This document shows positions 8,219-20,163 of a DNA stretch of 64,000 nucleotides, piece by piece. A program made the translations under genes and the position numbers. Every line of letters begins with the position of its first letter. The first letter of the stretch is position 1. Under the pieces are notes generated by a model, which saw only the letters and a list, made by a program, of their open reading frames with translations, was not told where the DNA came from and made no database searches. The stretch comes from Geobacter sp. (lineage in GTDB: Bacteria; Desulfobacterota; Desulfuromonadia; Geobacterales; Geobacteraceae): contig JACOUQ010000031.1 of the NCBI GenBank assembly GCA_016177775.1, positions 32,274 to 96,273 on the forward strand, in the 5' to 3' direction.

Positions 8219-9250
8219 ATGAGCGAATCTCTGAACGAACGGAGCAAGCGGATCCTCGAAGCGATCATCGAGGATTACATATCCACCGCCGAGCCGGTGG
8301 GAAGCCGGGCGGTGCTGCACAGGCACGGTTTTGCCCTCTCTCCCGCCACTATCCGTAACGTCATGTCTGATCTGGAGGAGTGCGGTTTTCTCGCTTCCCC
8401 CCATACGTCAGCGGGCCGGGTCCCGACCGCCAAGGCGTATCGACTGTACGTCGATTCCTTGTTGCAACTGCGCGGGATAGCCGAGGACGAGGAGGCGGCG
8501 ATCCGCCGCCGGTGCAGCATCATCGGCAAGGACGTGGCGGAGATCCTCAAGGATACAAGCCGGACCCTCTCCACGATTTCCCATTACACTGGCATAGTCC
8601 TGGCCCCGCGCCTGGCGGCCAACATCTTCCGGCATATCGAGTTCGTGAAGCTGGGGCAGAGGCGGATTCTGGCGATCCTGGTCTCCGAGGGGGGGATCGT
8701 TCAGAACAAGATATTCGAATCCGATGCCGAGCTCTCTGCCGCCGACCTGGGCCGGATGTCCAATTACCTGAACGATCTTTTGCACGGCCTGACCATGGAA
8801 CAGGTGCGGCGTCGAGTCCTGGAGGAGATGCAGAACGAGAAGGTCCTTTATGACACTTTGCTGAAGAGTGCCTTGGAGTTTTCGGAGCAGGCTCTGGAGG
8901 ACGAAGGTTCCGAGGTGTTCATCGAGGGGCAGGCCAACATCCTGGAGCAGCCGGAATTTGCCGATCTCGAAAAGATGAAAGAGATATTCCGGGCCTTCGA
9001 GGAGAAAAATACCTTGGTGAGTCTTCTCGACCGCTGCATGAGCGCGCGGGGGGTGAATATCTTCATAGGCGCCGAGAGCCGTTTGAGCAGCCTGGAAGGT
9101 CTGAGCATCGTCACATCATCCTTCAGGACCGGCGCCAACACCCTGGGGGTGCTGGGGGTCATCGGCCCCACCCGGATGGGGTATGGCAAGGTCATACCGA
9201 TCGTCGACTATACGGCGAAGCTGATAAGCAATCTACTGAATTCACAATAG
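8219..9250 (+). CDS. hrcA: Heat-inducible transcription repressor HrcA
   Basis: HrcA binds CIRCE and represses class I heat-shock genes, needing GroEL for activity. The product has an N-terminal winged helix ([48 protein letters not shown]), a GAF-like dimerisation core and a C-terminal domain ending [12 protein letters not shown] 8219 is placed eight bases after AAGGGA; TTG 8216 directly precedes it and would add one residue. First gene of the chaperone operon; its operator is immediately upstream. Confidence 0.97.
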   Translation: MSESLNERSKRILEAIIEDYISTAEPVGSRAVLHRHGFALSPATIRNVMSDLEECGFLASPHTSAGRVPTAKAYRLYVDSLLQLRGIAEDEEAAIRRRCSIIGKDVAEILKDTSRTLSTISHYTGIVLAPRLAANIFRHIEFVKLGQRRILAILVSEGGIVQNKIFESDAELSAADLGRMSNYLNDLLHGLTMEQVRRRVLEEMQNEKVLYDTLLKSALEFSEQALEDEGSEVFIEGQANILEQPEFADLEKMKEIFRAFEEKNTLVSLLDRCMSARGVNIFIGAESRLSSLEGLSIVTSSFRTGANTLGVLGVIGPTRMGYGKVIPIVDYTAKLISNLLNSQ

Positions 9251-9261
9251 CGAGGTTTTTG

Positions 9262-9837
9262 ATGGAAGAGAACAAGCAGGGACAACCGGCCGGGGAACAG
9301 GAGCCGGTGGAGGAGCAGGCCCACCTGGAAATTGCGCAGGAAACCGCTGAAGACAGGACAAGGGAGCTGGAGGAGGCGCTGGCGGCCAAGGAAGCCGAGG
9401 CCCAGGCCAACTGGGACAAGTACCTGCGGGAGCGGGCCGACCTGGAGAATTACCGGAAGCGGGTCCAGAAGGAGAAGGAGGAGCTTCTCAAGTACGGCAA
9501 TGAGAGCATTCTCCTGGAGGTCCTGCCGGTGCTCGACAGCATGGAGCAGGCCCTGGCCCATGCCGCGGAGGAAAACAAGTCCGCGGTCATCGAAGGGGTC
9601 CGCATGACCATGAACATGCTGGCTTCGGTCCTGAAGAAATTCGGGGCAACTCCCGTCGAGGTCGGGCGGGGTAGCGCCTTCGACCCGGCGCTGCATCAGG
9701 CCATGAGCCAGGTGGAGACCGCCGATGTCCCGCCCAACTCGGTGGTGGACGTTTTCCAGAAGGGGTACATGCTGAACGAGCGCCTGCTGCGGCCGGCCAT
9801 GGTGTCGGTGGCTACTGCGCCTAAAGGCGGTGAATAG
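9262..9837 (+). CDS. grpE: Nucleotide exchange factor GrpE
   Basis: GrpE releases ADP from DnaK. The 191-residue product has an acidic, low-complexity N-terminus, a long coiled coil (about 30-85), the family core [19 protein letters not shown], and the C-terminal beta wing containing [14 protein letters not shown] and [20 protein letters not shown] 9262 follows GAGG by six bases. It begins 11 bases after the hrcA stop and precedes dnaK by 83 bases. Confidence 0.97.
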   Translation: MEENKQGQPAGEQEPVEEQAHLEIAQETAEDRTRELEEALAAKEAEAQANWDKYLRERADLENYRKRVQKEKEELLKYGNESILLEVLPVLDSMEQALAHAAEENKSAVIEGVRMTMNMLASVLKKFGATPVEVGRGSAFDPALHQAMSQVETADVPPNSVVDVFQKGYMLNERLLRPAMVSVATAPKGGE

Positions 9838-9859
9838 TCCACTTTTTTTAAAGCCCCCC

Positions 9860-9888
9860 TTGTTTTTCACCTGGGCTGTGACTAGATT
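9860..9888 (+). promoter_or_regulatory. Possible secondary promoter for dnaK
   Basis: TTGTTT, 17-base spacer, TAGATT in the grpE-dnaK gap. A weak AGCCC...GGGCT inverted repeat overlaps it. No CIRCE half-site is present, so any transcription from here would escape direct HrcA control. Confidence 0.35.
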
Positions 9889-9920
9889 GAAAGGTACGGA
9901 CAAATATAAAGGAGGAACCA

Positions 9921-11828
<1,908 letters not shown>

Positions 11829-11836
11829 AGAAAACC

Positions 11837-11915
11837 GGCTATAGGCTATAGGCTAAGGGCTAAGGGGAGAACCGCTTATATTCCCCTTATGCCTTTAGCC
11901 TTTTGCCTTTTGCCC
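11837..11915. repeat. Two inverted arrays of heptanucleotide repeats between dnaK and dnaJ
   Basis: Left array (11837-11864): GGCTATA twice then GGCTAAG twice. Right array (11885-11912): CCTTATG, CCTTTAG, CCTTTTG, CCTTTTG, followed by CCC. The right array is the reverse-complement type of the left (GGCTAAG versus CTTTAGCC), so the RNA can fold into a long imperfect hairpin. The right arm ends directly before the AAAAGGGA ribosome site of dnaJ. Confidence 0.8.
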
Positions 11916-11928
11916 AAAAGGGATTATT

Positions 11929-13050
11929 TTGGCAAACGGCGACAAGAGAGATTACTATGATGTTCTAGGTGTCCACAAAAACGCCTCGGACATAGAGATA
12001 AAGAAGGCTTACCGGAAGCTGGCGATCCAGTATCATCCGGACAAGAACCCGGGGGACAAGGAGTCGGAGGAGAAGTTCAAGGAGCTCACCGAGGCTTACG
12101 AAGTCCTTTCCGACTCCCAGAAACGCGCCCAGTACGATCAGTTCGGCCATGCCGGGCTTGGTGGCGGAGGCTTTTCCAGCGGCGGGTTCGGCTTCGGTGG
12201 CGGCACGCCGTTCGGGGACATCTTTGGCGACATCTTCGGCGACATCTTCGGTGGTCCGCGGGAGAGGAGCCGTGGCAAGCGGGGGGACGACCTTCTCTAC
12301 AACCTGGAGATCAGTTTCGAGCAAGCGGCTTTCGGTGCGGAAAAACAGATCGAAGTGCCGTATGCGAAACGGTGCGACAGCTGCAAGGGGAGTGGCGCCA
12401 AGGCAGGAACCGAACCGAAGGTCTGCCCGACCTGTCGAGGGGCCGGCCAGGTCCGTTTCCAACAGGGCTTTTTCAGTATCAGCAGACCTTGCAGCCATTG
12501 CAACGGCGAGGGGCGCGTAATCGAGTCCCCTTGTCCGTCCTGTCGCGGCACGGGAAGCGTGAAAGACCGCAAGAGTCTTTCGGTCAAGGTGCCGCCCGGA
12601 GTGGAAACCGGCACCCGCCTCAAGCTGTCCGGAGAAGGGGGACAGGGGATCAAGGGGGGAGCGAACGGCGACCTCTATATAGCCATTTCGGTCAGGGAGC
12701 ATCCGGTCTTTGCCCGCGACGGCTATGACGTGATCTGCGAGATCCCCATCAGTTTCGTGCAGGCGGCGCTTGGCTGCGAGATCGAGGTGCCGACCCTGGA
12801 CGGCAAGGTTTCCCTGAAGCTCCCCGAAGGGACCCAGTCGGGCAAGGTTTTCCGCATGAAGGGGAAGGGGATAGCGGTTTTGCAGGGTTACGGCCGGGGC
12901 GACCAGCTGACGGTCATCAAGGTGGAAACCCCCTCCAATCTCGGCAAGCGGCAGCGTGAGCTCCTGGAGGAATTCGCCAAAATCAGCGGCGAGGAGGTCC
13001 ATCCGATGAAACGCAATTTCTTCGAAAAGGTCATGGATATACTGAGCTGA
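11929..13050 (+). CDS. dnaJ: Chaperone protein DnaJ (Hsp40)
   Basis: DnaJ stimulates the DnaK ATPase and presents substrates. Domains in order: J domain ([12 protein letters not shown], with HPD in YHPDKNPGD), a Gly/Phe-rich region with an unusual triple FGDI repeat, a zinc domain with four CXXCXGXG modules ([32 protein letters not shown]), and C-terminal substrate-binding domains. The start is TTG 11929, about six bases after AAAAGGGA; no ATG is available nearby. 373 residues is a normal length. The stop overlaps the next gene's ATG (TGATG). Confidence 0.97.
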   Translation: MANGDKRDYYDVLGVHKNASDIEIKKAYRKLAIQYHPDKNPGDKESEEKFKELTEAYEVLSDSQKRAQYDQFGHAGLGGGGFSSGGFGFGGGTPFGDIFGDIFGDIFGGPRERSRGKRGDDLLYNLEISFEQAAFGAEKQIEVPYAKRCDSCKGSGAKAGTEPKVCPTCRGAGQVRFQQGFFSISRPCSHCNGEGRVIESPCPSCRGTGSVKDRKSLSVKVPPGVETGTRLKLSGEGGQGIKGGANGDLYIAISVREHPVFARDGYDVICEIPISFVQAALGCEIEVPTLDGKVSLKLPEGTQSGKVFRMKGKGIAVLQGYGRGDQLTVIKVETPSNLGKRQRELLEEFAKISGEEVHPMKRNFFEKVMDILS

Positions 13051-13619
13051 TGCGCATGCGCCACCTTTCCAGTTTCTTCAGCGTTACCCGACTGACGGCC
13101 GTTGGCCTTGCCTTGCTTCTAGCCGTCTCCGGGACGCTCGCATGGGGAGAAGGAAGCACCACAGCCGGTGTGACGCTCCTGAAAAACCGCCAGTACCAGG
13201 AAGCATTGACGACCGGGATCCGTTCGGCCCGCAAGAGCGTGGTCTGCTGCTTTTATCTGTTCAAGGCGACCGACGCGAATAGCAATATTCCCCAGCGAAT
13301 TGTCGAGGAGTTGGTGAAAGCCTCCAGGCGCGGGGTCGATGTTACGGTAATCCTGGAACGGAACCGCAAGCATGATGACAGCCTCAACCGGGACAACCTC
13401 CATACCGCTGCACTGCTCAGCCGGGGCGGGGTCAAGGTGTTCTTCGACTCCCCCAAGATTACCACCCACGCCAAGGTAGCCGTAATTGACAGGCGCTATG
13501 TTTATCTCGGCAGCCATAACCTCACCCAGAGCGCCCTCACCCGCAACAACGAGCTTTCCGTGCTGATCGATTCCCCTGCCATGGCAGGGGAGATCACCTC
13601 CTACCTGCAAAAACTCTGA
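13050..13619 (+). CDS. Exported single-HKD phospholipase D-like protein (Nuc-type nuclease candidate)
   Basis: The 189-residue product has an N-terminal signal sequence (VTRLTAVGLALLLAVSGTLA) and one phospholipase D domain. The HKD motif is HAKVAVIDRRYVYLGSHN, with the usual downstream Asn-Leu-Thr; an upstream VVCCFYLFKAT strand matches the first part of the domain. Single-HKD proteins of this size, such as Nuc, act as dimers and are usually nonspecific endonucleases; lipid hydrolysis is also possible. The start overlaps the dnaJ stop, so it is co-transcribed with the chaperones, an uncommon partner. It ends four bases from convergent thpR. Confidence 0.8.
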   Translation: MRMRHLSSFFSVTRLTAVGLALLLAVSGTLAWGEGSTTAGVTLLKNRQYQEALTTGIRSARKSVVCCFYLFKATDANSNIPQRIVEELVKASRRGVDVTVILERNRKHDDSLNRDNLHTAALLSRGGVKVFFDSPKITTHAKVAVIDRRYVYLGSHNLTQSALTRNNELSVLIDSPAMAGEITSYLQKL

Positions 13620-13623
13620 TTCT

Positions 13624-14184
13624 TTAAGACTCTATCTCGGCAAGTTCGAGCGGATAAGCGGCTTCACAGGTGTGGATGGCCCCCTTCGGGGTGAGGGTGC
13701 TGGAATAGAGCCGGAATTCGGGCACCGTGAAGGACGAGGTCCGGAACTCCCGCGTCCGTTCGAGAAATACGTTCACTGCGTCTGGTGATGCATTTCTCAG
13801 TCGGGCCAGGGTTATGTGGGGGGAGAAAGGACGGTTTTCGGGCGAAATACCTGCCAGCTGAACGGCTTCTTCAACCTGATTCTGCAGCCGCAGGAGCGTC
13901 GAGCTGCCGGAGAGGCCGACCCAGAGAATATGTGGAGCACCTCGCGGCGGGAAGCGCCCGGTGCCCTCCATGTGAAGGGAGAATTGGGTGGCCTTGACAA
14001 GGGAAAGAGAATTGCGGATGGCCTGAAACAGCTCTTCATCGGCATCGCCGATAAAGCGGAGCGTCAGATGCAGCTGCTCCATGTTCACCCAGCGGGCGCC
14101 TGGAACGGTGAAGTCACGGCAGAAACCGTGCAACTCGTCTTTTACGTCTTCGGGGAGATCCACTGCCACAAACAAACGGTACAT
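13624..14184 (-). CDS. thpR: RNA 2',3'-cyclic phosphodiesterase ThpR (LigT family)
   Basis: This is a 2H phosphoesterase hydrolysing 2',3'-cyclic phosphates at RNA ends, originally known as 2'-5' RNA ligase. Both HXTX motifs are visible: HLTLRFIG (about residue 40) and HITLARLR (about residue 125). The 186-residue length is typical, and the sequence opens MYRLFVAVDLPEDVK. ATG 14184 has GAGGAG six bases upstream. It directly follows the CapA-like gene on the same strand. Confidence 0.92.
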   Translation of the reverse strand: MYRLFVAVDLPEDVKDELHGFCRDFTVPGARWVNMEQLHLTLRFIGDADEELFQAIRNSLSLVKATQFSLHMEGTGRFPPRGAPHILWVGLSGSSTLLRLQNQVEEAVQLAGISPENRPFSPHITLARLRNASPDAVNVFLERTREFRTSSFTVPEFRLYSSTLTPKGAIHTCEAAYPLELAEIES

Positions 14185-14193
14185 GACAGCTCC

Positions 14194-15234
14194 TCATTTT
14201 TTTGCCACTCGTTCGTCCACGTCCAGAAAATAGCGGCCGCTTTCGGTTCTGAGTCTGGTGCCGAACCTTTCGGAAAGGCGCTGCAGGCGGTCGACAACCT
14301 CCATGCCTCTGGCGCCCCGGAGGATGCGGGGCTGGAAGCGGACCTCTCCGTTCAGGACATTAACGGGAATCAGTTCCAACCCGTCCCCTCCCTCGCGCAG
14401 GGTGATGCGGGCGATGATGCTCCGGTCGCTGATGCGGCTCGTGGTGCCGAAGGCGAAATTACCCAGGCTGTAGAGGATGAGTTTGCCTTGGTACCGTTCG
14501 ATCCCCTGCAGCACGTGGGGATGGTGGCCAATCACCACGTCTGCCCCGGCTTCCACGGCCCTGTGGGCGGTGTTCACCTGATGCTGATTGGGATAGACGG
14601 CCAGTTCGCTCCCCCAGTGGAAGGATACCACCACGTAGTCGGCCGCACTCTTTGCCCTGGCAATGTCCTGAACGTAATAGGCAGGATAGCCGGGGACGGT
14701 ACCGGGGCGTGTCGCCGTGGCGTAAAACTCTTCCGGCAGGGTGATGGAATAGGCGAGAAACGCCACCTTTTTCCCCCGGATCTCCATTATGGCCGGCTTT
14801 CTGCCAGCGGAAAGGGTTTCACCGGCGCCTGTGTGAAGTATCTCCGCTTCATCTAGGTGGTGAAGCGTTTCCCGTAGCGCTTCCGGGCCGAAATCCATCA
14901 TGTGGTTGTTGGCCAGGGTCAGGACGGAGAAGCCGGCCTGTTTCAGGGCCGGAGCCGCTGCTGGCGCAACCTTGAAACGGAACTTCTTGTCGATGAACTC
15001 TGTCCCGCCGCGGGCCAGGGGGGCTTCGAGATTGCCGACTGCTATGTCAGCCGACCGGAGCTCGCTCGCAACAGCGGCAAAGGGGTAGAAGTAGCCGAGC
15101 TTTCTGAAGGTGGGGCTGCCGCTGCCGGCGAGCATGATGTCCCCGACGGCATCGATGACGATCTCCCCGCCTATTGCCGGAGGGGCGGCAAGGCTGATCA
15201 AGAGGGCCGTCAGGAATAATAGGTAACGAAGCAT
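14194..15234 (-). CDS. CapA-family protein (PgsA/CapA metallophosphatase-like fold)
   Basis: CapA/PgsA proteins are implicated in poly-gamma-glutamate capsule synthesis, but most family members in non-capsulated bacteria have unknown roles. The 346-residue protein has a signal peptide (LFLTALLISLAAPPAIG), then metallophosphatase-like motifs: DAVGDIMLAGSG, VGNLEAPL, LTLANNHMMDFG, VVSFHWGSEL and VIGHHPHVLQG. No capBC genes lie nearby, so a poly-glutamate role is not supported here. It is upstream of thpR by nine bases. Confidence 0.85.
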   Translation of the reverse strand: MLRYLLFLTALLISLAAPPAIGGEIVIDAVGDIMLAGSGSPTFRKLGYFYPFAAVASELRSADIAVGNLEAPLARGGTEFIDKKFRFKVAPAAAPALKQAGFSVLTLANNHMMDFGPEALRETLHHLDEAEILHTGAGETLSAGRKPAIMEIRGKKVAFLAYSITLPEEFYATATRPGTVPGYPAYYVQDIARAKSAADYVVVSFHWGSELAVYPNQHQVNTAHRAVEAGADVVIGHHPHVLQGIERYQGKLILYSLGNFAFGTTSRISDRSIIARITLREGGDGLELIPVNVLNGEVRFQPRILRGARGMEVVDRLQRLSERFGTRLRTESGRYFLDVDERVAKK

Positions 15235-15271
15235 GGCTGGTTCCCAAAATATTGCCAGGGGAAATTAGTTG

Positions 15272-15300
15272 TTGACTTGCCTGATGGCAAATGCTACAAA
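15272..15300 (+). promoter_or_regulatory. Predicted promoter for serS
   Basis: TTGACT, 17-base spacer, TACAAA, about 30-40 bases before the serS ribosome site. The following tRNA genes are close enough to be co-transcribed. Confidence 0.5.
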
Positions 15301-15326
15301 ATATAGCTTTCTTTCGCAAAAAGTAA

Positions 15327-16607
<1,281 letters not shown>

Positions 16608-16614
16608 TTCTAAC

Positions 16615-16700
16615 GGAGGAGTGGCCGAGTGGTTTAAGGCGGCGGTCTTGAAAACCGTTGAACGAAAGTTCCGTGGGTTCGAATCCTACCTCCTCCGCCA
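16615..16700 (+). tRNA. tRNA-Ser (anticodon TGA)
   Basis: The acceptor arms GGAGGAG and CTCCTCC pair and an encoded CCA follows. The anticodon loop CTTGAAA gives TGA. The long variable arm and the GGTTCGAAT T-loop are present. It starts seven bases after the serS stop. Confidence 0.97.
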
Positions 16701-16747
16701 AAAATCAATTCAAGCTGGAGAAGGGTCACGCCTTCCTGTCAGGTTAC

Positions 16748-16841
16748 GGAGAGATGGCCGAGTAGGTCGAAGGCGCTCGCCTGCTAAGCGAGTATACTGG
16801 GTAAACCGGTATCTAGGGTTCGAATCCCTATCTCTCCGCCA
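16748..16841 (+). tRNA. tRNA-Ser (anticodon GCT)
   Basis: GGAGAGA pairs with TCTCTCC, with encoded CCA at 16839-16841. The loop CTGCTAA gives GCT. The long variable arm is typical of tRNA-Ser. Confidence 0.97.
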
Positions 16842-16876
16842 TTTTACAAAGAACCTGACGGCACAGGAGGAACCAG

Positions 16877-17362
16877 ATGAAGTTCTTGCTGCGCTCTCTG
16901 ATTGTTGCTCCTCTAGTGATACTTGCTATTGCCGGTTGCAGCAGGAAAGAAGAGAAGAGAGGGCCTGAAGAGGCTTCCGGAAAGGCGCAGGTTGCCAAAA
17001 AGGAAGCAACCGTCGTGGTCCCCGACGCTGTTCGGGGCAAATGGAAGGCGGTCAAGATTGCCGTGACCGACAAAACGACCAGCAAGGAGGCGGTTTATAC
17101 CGTTCCGGTTGGTGAGGCGTTTTCGGTTCCTCATAGCAACATGGTCATAAAGGTGGAGAATTTCCTCCCGCACTTCATCATGGAGGGAACCACGCTGACT
17201 TCGCAGTCGAACGAGCCGAAAAACCCGGCGGCGCAGGTCAGGATATTGGAAGACGGCAAGGAAATTTTCAAAGGGTGGCTTTTCTCGCTTTACCCGACCA
17301 CCCATGCGTTTCAACACCCAAGATACGGTTTCACACTGGTGGATTTTATTCCAGCCGGTTGA
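16877..17362 (+). CDS. DUF2155-family lipoprotein of unknown function
   Basis: The 161-residue product starts [20 protein letters not shown] with lipobox AIAGC, then a charged linker and a compact domain (about 60-160) with KWKAVKIAV and the family signature [18 protein letters not shown], which I recognise as DUF2155. Function is not known. AGGAGG lies six bases before the ATG. It sits between tRNA genes and ends four bases before tRNA-Arg, so transcript processing by tRNA maturation enzymes would define its 3' end. Confidence 0.8.
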   Translation: MKFLLRSLIVAPLVILAIAGCSRKEEKRGPEEASGKAQVAKKEATVVVPDAVRGKWKAVKIAVTDKTTSKEAVYTVPVGEAFSVPHSNMVIKVENFLPHFIMEGTTLTSQSNEPKNPAAQVRILEDGKEIFKGWLFSLYPTTHAFQHPRYGFTLVDFIPAG

Positions 17363-17366
17363 CCAA

Positions 17367-17443
<77 letters not shown>

Positions 17444-17452
17444 TATCAACAG

Positions 17453-17484
17453 GAGGTTAGCCTGCCCAGGCTAGCCTCTTTTTA
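17453..17484 (+). terminator. Rho-independent terminator after tRNA-Arg
   Basis: An 11-bp stem, GAGGTTAGCCT with AGGCTAGCCTC (one G-U pair), a four-base loop and a T5 run. Confidence 0.85.
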
Positions 17485-17553
17485 CTAGAGCTGTCGGTTA
17501 TGGCCGGTGGCAATCCCGCAGGTCGCTTTACGGTAGCTGTGCGCAACGAATCC

Positions 17554-18039
17554 ATGAGTCACGACGATGCCCATTGGATGGGATACGCCCTTCGGGAAGC
17601 GCGAAAGGCGGCTGCCTGCGGAGAGGTTCCCATTGGCGCAGTCATGGTGCACGACGGGAAAATCATCGCCCGCGGCTACAACCTGCGCGAGAGCAAGAAC
17701 GACCCGTCGGCCCATGCCGAGCTGATCGCCATCCGCAAGGCGGCGGCTAAGCTGGGCGACTGGCGGTTGAGCGGGACGACCCTCTATGTGACCCTGGAGC
17801 CGTGCATCATGTGCATGGGGGCGATTCTTCTGGCACGGGTCAAGCGGGTGGTGTTCGGCTGCTACGATCCGAAAGGGGGGGCTGCCGGTTCCCTGTATGA
17901 CCTGTCCAATGACCGGCGACTCAATCACCGAGTTCTTCTTGAGGCTGGGGTCCGGGAGGCAGACTGCTCGACGCTTTTGAGCGGCTTCTTTGCCGCGCTG
18001 CGCAAGGAAAAAAAGGCGATTAAAGACAGACAAGTCTGA
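17554..18039 (+). CDS. tadA: tRNA-specific adenosine deaminase TadA
   Basis: TadA converts A34 to inosine in tRNA-Arg(ACG), allowing CGU/CGC/CGA decoding. Zinc and catalytic residues are visible: HAELIAIRKA (His and the proton-shuttle Glu) and LEPCIMCMGAILLARV (two cysteines). ATG 17554 gives 161 residues, close to the usual length; an in-frame ATG at 17500 would add 18 residues. Neither has a clear ribosome site, so the start is uncertain. It lies between tRNA-Arg(ACG), its known substrate, and a tRNA-Ser gene. Confidence 0.93.
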   Translation: MSHDDAHWMGYALREARKAAACGEVPIGAVMVHDGKIIARGYNLRESKNDPSAHAELIAIRKAAAKLGDWRLSGTTLYVTLEPCIMCMGAILLARVKRVVFGCYDPKGGAAGSLYDLSNDRRLNHRVLLEAGVREADCSTLLSGFFAALRKEKKAIKDRQV

Positions 18040-18044
18040 GGTAT

Positions 18045-18134
18045 GGAGAGATGGCCGAGTGGTCGAAGGCGCCTGACTCGAAATCAGGTATGGGGGTGAC
18101 TCCATCTAGGGTTCGAATCCCTATCTCTCCGCCA
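18045..18134 (+). tRNA. tRNA-Ser (anticodon CGA)
   Basis: GGAGAGA pairs with TCTCTCC and CCA is encoded. The loop CTCGAAA gives CGA, and there is a long variable arm. It starts five bases after the tadA stop. Confidence 0.97.
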
Positions 18135-18138
18135 TTAT

Positions 18139-18173
18139 AAAAGGGGTTGGCATTATGTGCTGGCCCCTTTTTG
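18139..18173 (+). terminator. Rho-independent terminator after tRNA-Ser(CGA)
   Basis: AAAAGGGG pairs with CCCCTTTTT across a partly paired GC-containing loop, followed by a T-run. It closes the serS/tRNA/tadA region. Confidence 0.75.
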
Positions 18174-18180
18174 TCTTTTT

Positions 18181-18210
18181 AGGGATGAAGGGTAAAGTGC
18201 TTCATTCCCT
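18181..18210 (+). repeat. Hairpin in the larB leader
   Basis: AGGGATGAAG and CTTCATTCCCT form a stem with one bulged base around a nine-base loop, about 30 bases before the larB ATG. No T-run follows, so it is not an obvious terminator. Confidence 0.5.
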
Positions 18211-18242
18211 GCGTACATTCACCCGATTGACGGAGGCTGGAT

Positions 18243-18992
18243 ATGCATCCTGATGCATTGAAACGGCTGTTGCAGGAAGTGCAGAGCGGTGAGGTTGATT
18301 TGGAAACGGCCCTGGACCGGTTACGTCACCTTCCGTTCGAGGACATCGGCTGCGCCAGTATCGACCATCACCGGGGGATCCGCCAGGGGTTCCCGGAGGT
18401 GATCCTTGGCGAGCGCAAGAGCGTCGGCCAGATCGAGAAGATCATGACGGCCCTGCTCAACCATGAAAACAATATCCTCATCACCCGCATCGACGCGGAC
18501 AAGGCGCACAGGATCAAGGAGAAATTTCCCACGGCCTGCCACCATGAAGATGCCCGCTGCCTCACCTTGGAGCGGGTGCCGGCGGAAATCAGGGGGAAGG
18601 GAAAGATCCTGGTTGTCTCGGCCGGCACCTCCGACATCCCGGTGGCGGCTGAGGCGCTGGTGACTGCGCGGATTATGGGGAACGAGGTGGAGCACCTGTA
18701 TGACGTGGGGGTGGCCGGGATTCACCGGTTGCTGGCCCGAAGGGAGCTTCTTTTTGCCGCCTCGGTCATAATTGTGGTGGCCGGGATGGAGGGGGCGCTT
18801 CCGTCCGTGGTGGGGGGGCTGGTGGATCGGCCGGTCATCGCGGTGCCGACTTCGGTCGGCTACGGTGCCTCTTTCGGCGGGATCGCGGCGCTCCTCGGGA
18901 TGCTCAATTCATGCGCATCCGGCGTGACGGTGGTGAATATCGACAACGGCTTCGGGGCCGCCTATGCGGCGAGCCTCATGAACAGGGCGTGA
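18243..18992 (+). CDS. larB: Nickel-pincer cofactor biosynthesis protein LarB (PurE-like)
   Basis: LarB carboxylates nicotinic acid adenine dinucleotide and cleaves the phosphoanhydride, the first step to the nickel-pincer cofactor of lactate racemase and related enzymes. The 249-residue product has an N-terminal helical part and a C-terminal AIR-carboxylase-like domain with LVVSAGTSDIPVAAEALVTA, GMEGALPSVVGGL and a PTSVGYGASFGGIAALLGML stretch. The ribosome site is GGAGGC. larC starts one base after its stop; larE and larA are not in the window. Confidence 0.9.
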   Translation: MHPDALKRLLQEVQSGEVDLETALDRLRHLPFEDIGCASIDHHRGIRQGFPEVILGERKSVGQIEKIMTALLNHENNILITRIDADKAHRIKEKFPTACHHEDARCLTLERVPAEIRGKGKILVVSAGTSDIPVAAEALVTARIMGNEVEHLYDVGVAGIHRLLARRELLFAASVIIVVAGMEGALPSVVGGLVDRPVIAVPTSVGYGASFGGIAALLGMLNSCASGVTVVNIDNGFGAAYAASLMNRA

Positions 18993-18993
18993 C

Positions 18994-20163
18994 ATGAAGA
19001 TTCTCTACATCGACTGCTTTGCCGGCATCTCCGGCGACATGATGCTTGGTGCACTATTAGACCTGGGGGTGCCGCTGAAAGTCCTGCGGGACGAACTGGG
19101 GAAGCTCCCCCTTCCCGGCGTTTCCTATGCCCTGTCGTCTGAGAGGGTCCAGCGCAAGGGAATTGCCGCGACCCATGCAAGGGTGGAGGTGGCAGGAGAT
19201 CAGCCACACCGCCATTATGGCGATATTGTCGCGATGATCGAGGGAAGCGGGCTTGCGGCACCGGTCAGGGAAACGGCCCAGCGCATCTTTCGCCGTCTGG
19301 CCGAGGCGGAGGCCAAAGTCCATGGCGTGGAGATTGAGAAGGTCCATTTTCACGAGGTCGGGGCAGTGGACTCCATTGTGGATATTGTCGGCACGGCCAT
19401 AGGGTTGGACTGGCTCAGCATCGGTGAGATTTGTGCCGCTGCCGTCCCCCTGGGCAGCGGCTACATCGAGACCGCACACGGCCGTTTGCCGGTGCCTGCC
19501 CCGGCAACTGCCGAACTTCTGCTAGGCCTGCCGGTGCATGGCGACATCGGGCCGGGGGAGCGGGTGACGCCGACCGGCGCTGCCGTCATTGCCGCCCTCT
19601 GCAAGGGGTTCGGACGGATGCCTGCGATGCGGGTCGAATCTGTGGGGTGCGGCGCCGGCACCAGGGATTTCGACGACATTCCCAATATCCTGCGCCTTGT
19701 CATGGGGGAAAAAAGTGCTACACTTCTTCACGACGAGGCGGTTCTGCTCGAAACCCACATCGACGACATTTCTCCGGAAATCCTCGGATTCCTGATGGAG
19801 CGCCTGCTGGCAGAAGGGGCGCTGGATGCGGCCTTCTCCCCAGTCCAGATGAAGAAGAACAGACCTGCCGTTAAGCTTACCGTCCTTTCTTCACCAGAGA
19901 AACTGGAACACCTCGCCAGACTCGTTCTCACCGAAACAACGACCATTGGTGTCCGCTACCATCCCGTTGCCCGCTTCAAGCTCGAGCGCACGGTGGAGCA
20001 GCGGCAGACGTCGCTGGGACCAGTTCGTGTCAAGATTATAAGGGACGGCAGTTCGTTGCTCCGCATTGCCCCGGAGTATGAAGAGTGCCGGCGCATTGCT
20101 GAGGACCAGGGTTTGCCTCTTCTTGAGGTTTACCGGCGCGTGGAAAGAGAAGTCACCCCATGA
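18994..20163 (+). CDS. larC: Nickel insertase LarC (pincer cofactor synthesis)
   Basis: LarC uses CTP to insert nickel into the sulfur-bearing pyridinium precursor made by LarB and LarE. The 389-residue product opens with the family mark YIDCFAGISGDMMLGALLDL, contains HFHEVGAVDSIVDIVG and TPTGAAVIAALCKGF, and ends with the C-terminal half that in Lactobacillus needs a ribosomal frameshift. Here the whole protein is one continuous frame. It overlaps pgpA by four bases. Confidence 0.9.
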   Translation: MKILYIDCFAGISGDMMLGALLDLGVPLKVLRDELGKLPLPGVSYALSSERVQRKGIAATHARVEVAGDQPHRHYGDIVAMIEGSGLAAPVRETAQRIFRRLAEAEAKVHGVEIEKVHFHEVGAVDSIVDIVGTAIGLDWLSIGEICAAAVPLGSGYIETAHGRLPVPAPATAELLLGLPVHGDIGPGERVTPTGAAVIAALCKGFGRMPAMRVESVGCGAGTRDFDDIPNILRLVMGEKSATLLHDEAVLLETHIDDISPEILGFLMERLLAEGALDAAFSPVQMKKNRPAVKLTVLSSPEKLEHLARLVLTETTTIGVRYHPVARFKLERTVEQRQTSLGPVRVKIIRDGSSLLRIAPEYEECRRIAEDQGLPLLEVYRRVEREVTP

